This document shows, piece by piece, positions 58,770-64,000 of a DNA stretch of 64,000 nt. Within the stretch, counting starts at the first letter, position 1. Every line of letters begins with the position of its first letter. The position numbers and the translations under genes are program-made. The stretch is from Methanobacteriota archaeon (lineage in GTDB: Archaea > JAADCQ01 > Methanopyri > Methanopyrales > Methanopyraceae). The stretch covers positions 248,001 through 312,000 of the forward strand of contig JAMOPO010000015.1 in NCBI GenBank assembly GCA_027064425.1, read 5' to 3'. The notes beneath the pieces are model-generated. The model was given only the letters and a program-made list of their open reading frames with translations. It had not been told where the DNA came from and did no database searches.

Positions 58770-59474
58770 ATGACGCAGCAGGACATCCTCGAGGACGTGA
58801 ACCCGACGCGGATGGAGCTGCTCAAGCTCAAGGACCGCATCGAGCTGGCCAAGAAGGGACACAAGCTGCTCAAGGAGAAGCGAGACGCGCTGATCATGGA
58901 GTTCTTCGACCTGGTGAAGAAGGCCTCCGAAGTGCGAGAGAAGGCCATTGAGAAGCTCATGAAGGCCTACGAGAAGCTCGCCGCGGCCAAGACCACGGTC
59001 GGCACGACGGGCGTGAAGTGCGCGTCGATGGCCTCCGCCGAGGAGGTTCGGGTCGACATCGGCTCCCGTAACGTCATGGGCGTCGTCGTCCCCATCATCG
59101 AGCGCGTGAGCGAGGACGGTGGAACTCAGGTCGCCTACGGATTCGCGGACACGTCCGGCGCCCTGGACGAGGCCGTGCGCGCGTTCCGCGAGGCGTTGGA
59201 CGCGGTCCTGGAGCTGGCCGAGATTGAGGAAACCCTGCGCCTGATGGCGGAGGAGATCGAGCGGACCAAGCGGCGCGTGAACGCGCTGGAACACATCGTG
59301 ATCCCGCGGCTGGAGAACACGGAGAAGTACATCGAGATGAAGCTCGACGAGCAGGAGCGCGAGAACTTCGTGCGGCTCAAGCGAGTGAAGAGCATGCTCG
59401 AGGAGCGCCGGGCCGAAGAGATCGAGCGGGAGCTCCGAGAGGCCGGAGCCGAGCTGCCGGAGCTTGAGAAGTAG
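58770..59474 (+). CDS. atpD: A-type ATP synthase subunit D
   Basis: 234 aa. Central-stalk D subunit: N-terminal helix VNPTRMELLKLKDRIELAKKGHKLLKEKRD and a long C-terminal coiled coil with RRVNALEHIVIPRLENTEKYI. Encoded 42 nt after atpB. Transmits rotation between catalytic head and membrane ring. Confidence 0.96.
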   Translation: MTQQDILEDVNPTRMELLKLKDRIELAKKGHKLLKEKRDALIMEFFDLVKKASEVREKAIEKLMKAYEKLAAAKTTVGTTGVKCASMASAEEVRVDIGSRNVMGVVVPIIERVSEDGGTQVAYGFADTSGALDEAVRAFREALDAVLELAEIEETLRLMAEEIERTKRRVNALEHIVIPRLENTEKYIEMKLDEQERENFVRLKRVKSMLEERRAEEIERELREAGAELPELEK

Positions 59475-59486
59475 GGGAGGAGCGCG

Positions 59487-59864
59487 TTGGTCTTCGTGAC
59501 CGTGGCCAAGCGGAAGGTGGCCGAGCGCGTCCGCGAGCAGAAGGAGCCCTACGACTTCAAGACGGACGTCTTCGAGGGCAAGTTCCAGCCCCTCATCGCC
59601 GCCGAGGACGTGACGGTCGAGGAGGGCGAGGACCTGATTATCAAGGTGGAGCCCGTCGAGATCCCGCCGCACACGATGGTCCTCCTGTCGCCGTACGCTC
59701 GGAACCCCTACGGCCACGTGATCGCGGTGGGTGAGGAGCACCCGAAGATGATGGAACTGGGCCGGAAGGTGGACCGGGTCTACTTCGCCGCCGTCCGGCA
59801 CGGTAGGATCCGGAAGGGTGACGTCTTGGGCGTGCTCATCCTGGTCGACCTGAGAGGTGAGTGA
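59487..59864 (+). CDS. DUF22 protein
   Basis: 125 aa from TTG with GGGGAGGAG upstream. Family pattern includes PIEPPHTMVL-like VEIPPHTMVLLSPYARNP, GHVIAVGEE and the C-terminal GDVLGVLILV. Methanogen/archaeal family of unknown function, 12 nt downstream of atpD and 3 nt upstream of DUF61. Confidence 0.88.
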   Translation: MVFVTVAKRKVAERVREQKEPYDFKTDVFEGKFQPLIAAEDVTVEEGEDLIIKVEPVEIPPHTMVLLSPYARNPYGHVIAVGEEHPKMMELGRKVDRVYFAAVRHGRIRKGDVLGVLILVDLRGE

Positions 59865-59867
59865 GGG

Positions 59868-60326
59868 TTGCGCGACACCCCCTCCTCCAACAACGACTCC
59901 CTCGATCGCAAGCTGCTCCAGGAGATCCTCCGGATTAACCGTCACCTCCCGCGCCGCCGAAAGACCCTGGCCGAGCTCCTCGAGGAGGAGCGGCCCCACG
60001 TCGTCAACCGGGACGGGACGAAGCACTACTTCAAGCGGGAGGAGCTCGACCGGCTCGCCGAGATCCTGCCCAAGTACCTCCACGGCCGGCTGAAACTGCC
60101 CATCCTCATCGAGCTGGGCTACTCGGGCACGGCCATCGTCCGCGGGAAGGCCGAGGTTCGCGTCGTCTGCGAGATCCTGGGGGAAGAGTGGAAGTTCGGC
60201 CAGGAGAGGGTGGAGCTGAACTACCTGGACGTCCGGAAGGTGCGGCGGGAGCTGCCCACGACGACCCAGTACATGTTCAGCACGGAGCACCTGAAGCGGG
60301 TGAACCGCGTTGAGAGAGGAAGATAA
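59868..60326 (+). CDS. DUF61 protein
   Basis: 152 aa from TTG. DUF61 pattern: EILRINRHLPRRRKTLAELL, LPIPILIE-like KLPILIELGY, and a C-terminal ELPTTTQYMF. Uncharacterised archaeal family. Its 3' end overlaps the small membrane-protein gene by 17 nt. Confidence 0.9.
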   Translation: MRDTPSSNNDSLDRKLLQEILRINRHLPRRRKTLAELLEEERPHVVNRDGTKHYFKREELDRLAEILPKYLHGRLKLPILIELGYSGTAIVRGKAEVRVVCEILGEEWKFGQERVELNYLDVRKVRRELPTTTQYMFSTEHLKRVNRVERGR

Positions 60327-60450
60327 GCGGCGGCTGCTGGCGCTCGTGGTCCGGATCGCACCGCTGGCCGCCACGATCACGCTCGTCCTGGGCTTCATCG
60401 TCCTGGTTTTGCTCCTTCTGACCGGGCACGCGAAGTTGCCCGGACGCTGA
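60310..60450 (+). CDS. 46-aa single-pass membrane protein
   Basis: TTG start with GGGTGA seven bases upstream, inside the DUF61 3' end. A basic N-terminus (LREEDKRRLLALVVR) is followed by one long hydrophobic helix (LAATITLVLGFIVLVLLLL) and a short basic tail. No family recognised. The tight overlap and ribosome-binding site suggest it is really translated with the DUF22-DUF61 run. Confidence 0.6.
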   Translation: MREEDKRRLLALVVRIAPLAATITLVLGFIVLVLLLLTGHAKLPGR

Positions 60451-60521
60451 TTCGGTTAGATCTGATCACCCCCAATACCGACGGGATGCACCCAAAACCT
60501 AAAGAACCCTGATCTACCGAA
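60451..60521 (+). promoter_or_regulatory. Histone promoter region flanked by an inverted repeat
   Basis: TTCGGTTAGATC (60451-60462) and GATCTACCGAA (60511-60521) are inverted repeats (one-base indel). They flank the TATA-like AAAACCTAAA at 60494-60503, which is about 65 nt upstream of the histone ATG. Possible operator or structured leader. Confidence 0.45.
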
Positions 60522-60567
60522 CGTACCGGACCCTGGCCCACGAACACCCGATCGGGGGGAAATCCCG

Positions 60568-61035
60568 ATGGCGGTTGAGCTGCCCAAGGCCGCCATCGAG
60601 CGGATCTTCCGGCAGGGTATTGGCGAGCGGAGGCTGAGCCAGGAGGCCAAGGACGTGATCTACGAGTTCGTCCCGAACATGGCCCGGTACGCCGCTGAGG
60701 CCGCCAAGGCCATCCTGGACGCCTCAGGGAAGAAGACGCTCATGGAGGAGCACCTGGAGGCGCTGACCAAGGTCCTGATGGTGGACGGCGTCGAGGACTA
60801 CGACGGCGAGCTCTTCGGTCGGGCCACCGTGCGGCGCATCCTCAAGCGAGCCGGCGTCGAGCGAGCCAGCGCTGACGCCGTGGACCTGTACAACAAGCTG
60901 ATCTGCCGGATCACCGAGGAGCTGGGTGAGATGGCGGCCGAGTACGCCGACGAGGACGACCGGAAGACGGTGCAGCGCGAGGACGTCGAGAAGGCCATCA
61001 CCTGCACCATGCCACGCGCCGACGAGTTCCTCTAA
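60568..61035 (+). CDS. Fused double-fold archaeal histone (HMk type)
   Basis: 155 aa, twice the usual length, with two histone folds in one chain: the first from VELPKAAIERIFRQG to EHLEALTKVLMVDG, the second from FGRATVRRILKRAG to TVQREDVEKAITC. This fused pseudodimer is a hallmark of M. kandleri. GGGGGGA seven bases before ATG. Packages DNA. Stop overlaps the convergent hef stop. Confidence 0.97.
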   Translation: MAVELPKAAIERIFRQGIGERRLSQEAKDVIYEFVPNMARYAAEAAKAILDASGKKTLMEEHLEALTKVLMVDGVEDYDGELFGRATVRRILKRAGVERASADAVDLYNKLICRITEELGEMAAEYADEDDRKTVQREDVEKAITCTMPRADEFL

Positions 61036-63302
61036 CCCCCACCCCCCTCACGCCCCCACAGGAACTTTCTGATCTCCCTCGCCCGGCGCTCCCCTATCCC
61101 CTCCACCCGCTTCAACTCGCTGACGTCCGCCGTGACTACTTCTCCCACGGAACCGAACCTCTCCAGCAACCTCCTCGCTAGTTCCGGACCCACGCCCGGA
61201 ATGCACGAGAGCATCTCAACCCTGAGGTCATCCACGCTCCTCCTCCGCCTCGGCTGCGCGGGACGCTCATCCCTCGCCACCCGCCGCGCCATGCGGTAGA
61301 GCAGCTCGGCCGTTTCACCCGGGCCCGACGACTGCAGCACGGTCAGGCCGAAGTCCACGGCCAGCGCCGCGAGCGCCCCGTCCACGGACTCCGGCTCCAC
61401 CTCCCGCCGCGGGTTCCCCTCCACGATCAGGACCGGTCGCTCGAACTCCCGCGCCAGCTCTCGGGCCTGATCCATGAGCCGACCGTCCTTTAGCGACTCC
61501 GCGAAGTCCCGCTCCGACTTCCGCTCCACCCCAACCCGCTCACCGATGACGTAGTCGGCCACCTCCAGGTTATCGCGCTCGAGCCTCACCGGCCGCCGCC
61601 GAAGGTGTTCCACCACCTTCGTGTTCATTTCTCGGGAGTCCACCAGTATCGTCGGGACGTGGGGCGGGACCCGCTCCTCCTCTTCCTCCCGCTCCCCCCG
61701 ACCGCCGGACGACCGGATGAACTCCCTGAGCGATACGCTCCCGCGGGTCCTCCCGCGCCCCTTCCGCCGAACCACCCGGCGTCCCCCGCGGGACGGCCGA
61801 CCCTCGCCCCCGCGCGAGCGCAGCCTCTCCTGCACCTTCCTAACCACCCGCAGCATCTTCCGCTCCCGGGCCCTGGAAACGTAGAAGTAAATCTCGTCGA
61901 GCGTGGAGAACCGGCCCCGGGAGACGAGCACGTAGGCCGTCCCGGACGCCCCGTCCCGCGCCGTCCGGCCGATCCGCTGCACGGTCCGGATCTCGGACGG
62001 CACGGGCTCGTACAGGACCACCCGGTCACAGGCCGGCAGGTCGAGCCCCTCCTCACCGACGCTCGTGGATATCAGCACCCGGGCCTCACCCGTCCTGACC
62101 CGGTTGATCGCCTCCAGCTGCTCCCGCTCGCTCATGTGCTGCTTACCGAGGAGCAGCGAGGTGGAGACGCCCTCGCTCTCCAGGAACCTTCTGAGAAGCT
62201 TCGCCGTGTCGGTGTACTGGGTGAAGACCAGGCCCGTCTCCGCCTCCTCCACGAGCTCGAGGACGCGCGGCAGTTTAGGATGGTCCGGCTTGCCCTCGTT
62301 CGCGGCGCGCTTGGCCACCTTCACGGCACGCTGGAAGTCCGGGTCGCCGAGCACGCGCTTGAGCGCCATGCCCCCGCGCTTCTCTCGCAGGCGCTCGAAG
62401 TACCGCAGGAACGGACCCACGCCCTGCGTCTCCAGGATTTCACGCCCCTTAGCCAGCCTGAGCGCCTCCGCGACCACACCGAGCGCGCGGGAGTAGAAGT
62501 CCGCGCGCTCCCGCCTCCTGGCCTTAAGCTCCCGCAGCTCCTCCCGGAGGGAGAGCAGCTTGCCCGTCCAGACCCGCGAGGTTCGGTCCAGGAAGCCCAT
62601 ATCCTTGAGCGTCTCGAGCCGGCGCTTGTACGCCCGCTGCAGTCCCTCGCGAGCCTCCTCGAACCAGTCGGGCAGCTCCACGTCCACCCACTCGACGTCC
62701 ACGCGACCCAGGTACGGCTTGACGTCCGGGTCGTCCTCCGTCTTGACGATAATCCGCTCGATCCCGAGGTTCCTCACCACCTCCTGAACCCTCTCGACGT
62801 CGGAGCCGGGGGAGGCGGTCAGGCCCACGATCAGGCCGTCCAGCTCCCGGGCCACGTACACGTAGGGGTAGCCGCCGACGGCGCGGTGGGCCTCGTCGAA
62901 GACCGTGACCGTGAACCGACTCGGGTCCACCCGGCCCTCGATCACGTCGTTCCGGACGACGTGGGGCGTGGCCACCACCACGTCCGCCTTCTTCCACAGG
63001 GTCTCACGCTCGTCCGGCTTCACCCGGCCCGTCAGCTCCAGCACACTCACGCCCCTCATCACTCGCTCGATGAACCGGGCGTGCTGCTCCACGAGCGGGA
63101 CGGTGGGGGCCAGCATCAGGGCCTGACCGCCGGACTCCTCCAGCACCCCGGCGATCACCAGGACCCCGACGGCCGTCTTGCCCAGTCCCGTGGGCATCAC
63201 GACGAGCGTGTTCTCACCGTGCTCCAGGATCTCCCGGGCCGCGTTGACCTGATAGTCCCGGCGCTCCAGCACGTCCCAGCGGATCAGTCTCCACCCGACC
63301 AT
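61032..63302 (-). CDS. hef: Hef: fork-DNA helicase/ERCC4 nuclease
   Basis: 756 aa from ATG 63302; 21 upstream codons are open but unlike the family. N-terminal SF2 helicase: MPTGLGKT (residues 36-43), FDEAH (135-139), RIGRTARDG (motif VI). C-terminal XPF/ERCC4 nuclease with [15 protein letters not shown] (ERKxxxD catalytic motif) and tandem helix-hairpin-helix ([25 protein letters not shown]). Processes stalled replication forks. Overlaps the upstream pstK gene by 19 nt. Confidence 0.96.
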   Translation of the reverse strand: MVGWRLIRWDVLERRDYQVNAAREILEHGENTLVVMPTGLGKTAVGVLVIAGVLEESGGQALMLAPTVPLVEQHARFIERVMRGVSVLELTGRVKPDERETLWKKADVVVATPHVVRNDVIEGRVDPSRFTVTVFDEAHRAVGGYPYVYVARELDGLIVGLTASPGSDVERVQEVVRNLGIERIIVKTEDDPDVKPYLGRVDVEWVDVELPDWFEEAREGLQRAYKRRLETLKDMGFLDRTSRVWTGKLLSLREELRELKARRRERADFYSRALGVVAEALRLAKGREILETQGVGPFLRYFERLREKRGGMALKRVLGDPDFQRAVKVAKRAANEGKPDHPKLPRVLELVEEAETGLVFTQYTDTAKLLRRFLESEGVSTSLLLGKQHMSEREQLEAINRVRTGEARVLISTSVGEEGLDLPACDRVVLYEPVPSEIRTVQRIGRTARDGASGTAYVLVSRGRFSTLDEIYFYVSRARERKMLRVVRKVQERLRSRGGEGRPSRGGRRVVRRKGRGRTRGSVSLREFIRSSGGRGEREEEEERVPPHVPTILVDSREMNTKVVEHLRRRPVRLERDNLEVADYVIGERVGVERKSERDFAESLKDGRLMDQARELAREFERPVLIVEGNPRREVEPESVDGALAALAVDFGLTVLQSSGPGETAELLYRMARRVARDERPAQPRRRRSVDDLRVEMLSCIPGVGPELARRLLERFGSVGEVVTADVSELKRVEGIGERRAREIRKFLWGREGGGG

Positions 63303-64000
63303 TTTCTGAGAACCTCCTCCGCCCGCTCTCGGAACCTTTCGACGGCCTCCTCCGGATCGTCGCACTCGGACACGATCTCGCGCCGGATGCGGCTCAGCAC
63401 CTCACCCAACTCCTGGGACGCCGTCCCCTCCTCGGCGGCCCTCCTCATAATCTCACCCATCACCTTCCTGGTGGCCTGGTCCACCTCGTCCACGGACTCC
63501 GGGGTGGGGCGCCGCTCCCTCCCCTCCCTCCGCGGCCGCTGAACCTCCAGCCCGGACCTGACGAACTCGAGGACTTCTTCCGTGACCTCGGCGTCGTCTA
63601 GCCGCAGCGCCCGGCGCTCCCACCACCGGTCCGGGTCCGGCGGCTCGAATCGCTCGTGGAGGCGCTTCACGACCTCGTCGGGGACGGGTCGACCCCGCTC
63701 GGCGTTCCTGCGCAGGCACTCCCTCAGCGGCACGTCCAGCCAAACGATGCCCCAGGGCGCCTCGCGCTCTAGGGCCAGCTTGGCCAGCTCTCGGCGCATG
63801 CTGGCGTAGTAGTTGGTGTCGTCGGCGATGACGAGGTCCAGCTCCTCCTCAAGCAGGGTCTCCACCACCCGGAGGAAGGCCCGACGGGCGACCTTCTCGA
63901 GCCTGGGCTTGAACTCACCCTGCCAGAGGAAGCCTCGGATGGCGTCGGCCTCCACGTGGGCGACGTCCCAGCCATCCCCGCGCAGGGTTCGAGCCAGCCC
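63284..64000 (-). CDS. pstK: L-seryl-tRNA(Sec) kinase, 5' end outside window
   Basis: 239 residues visible; the frame is open to the window edge, where the N-terminal P-loop part must lie. The visible start ([16 protein letters not shown]) follows the P-loop region in this family, then [36 protein letters not shown] and the C-terminal domain are typical of PSTK, which phosphorylates Ser-tRNA(Sec) before SepSecS converts it to Sec-tRNA. Matches the Sec-containing selD at 26915. Overlaps hef. Confidence 0.88.
   Translation of the reverse strand, partial: GLARTLRGDGWDVAHVEADAIRGFLWQGEFKPRLEKVARRAFLRVVETLLEEELDLVIADDTNYYASMRRELAKLALEREAPWGIVWLDVPLRECLRRNAERGRPVPDEVVKRLHERFEPPDPDRWWERRALRLDDAEVTEEVLEFVRSGLEVQRPRREGRERRPTPESVDEVDQATRKVMGEIMRRAAEEGTASQELGEVLSRIRREIVSECDDPEEAVERFRERAEEVLRKWSGGD

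Noticed and set aside
57888-60398. 836-codon minus-strand frame over atpB, atpD, DUF22 and DUF61
   Set aside because: It covers four well-supported plus-strand genes; no recognisable product, and low-complexity His/Leu/Arg composition.
61605-63542. Plus-strand open frame over hef and pstK
   Set aside because: Shadow of two genes with intact catalytic motifs.

Overview
The window looks like a piece of the chromosome of a hyperthermophilic, GC-rich methanogenic archaeon, almost certainly Methanopyrus kandleri or a very close relative. The evidence is a fused double-fold histone, CfbD (coenzyme F430), an Hmd paralog, archaeal mevalonate-pathway genes, PSTK plus a selenocysteine-containing SelD, many small archaea-only families (DUF22, DUF61, DUF211, DUF371, DUF655, DUF2098), frequent GTG/TTG starts, and cytosine at position 8 in all three tRNA genes. 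No CRISPR array, IS element or rRNA was seen. The only clear mobile element is an intein in AtpB.

Layout. 0.3-4.8 kb: an accessory block with a phospholipase-D-like protein, a degenerate COG1743-like adenine methylase and a PIN-type nuclease. 5-13 kb: a lineage-specific membrane/secreted gene pair (9059-10261 and 10390-12981), with a heavily frameshifted copy of each member lying just upstream (7726-8935 and 5005-6669). 13-16.7 kb: a large CobN/ChlH-type chelatase. 16.9-18.3 kb: two tandem decayed copies of another membrane protein, then two inverted, related C/D box sRNA candidates. 19-28 kb: a V4R-like protein, leuS, an hmd paralog, cca, thpR, an AAA ATPase, and selD with its UGA codon and a SECIS element directly after the stop.

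28-44 kb: thyA, pdxS, corrin genes cbiF-cbiG-cbiH, the mevalonate-entry operon (regulator, HMG-CoA synthase, thiolase, DUF35), a membrane glycosyltransferase with a radical SAM protein, a VIT1-like protein, DUF211, cfbD, an ArsB/NhaD-type transporter, tRNA-Glu with two introns, and a MacB-type ABC exporter. 44-53 kb: DUF371, tRNA-Arg, DUF655-rpo4-rpl21e, a Trm56-like protein, a sugar-phosphate cluster (pgk, hxlB, tpiA, rpiA), the C-terminal half of carB, prs and tRNA-Ser. 53-64 kb: late cobamide genes (cobY, cobS, a cbiZ-cobZ fusion), atpB with intein, atpD, DUF22, DUF61, a small membrane protein, the histone, hef and the 3' part of pstK.

The core functions fit together: cobamide synthesis and salvage, F430 synthesis, isoprenoid entry, gluconeogenesis/ribose-phosphate metabolism feeding PRPP, and the selenocysteine pathway. 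Items I find most worth following are a fixed 19-nt inverted-repeat element 8-10 nt downstream of every tRNA gene here, the intact-plus-decayed paralog cassettes, and the PLD/COG1743/PIN block. Functional names rest on motif reading by eye; no database search was run.
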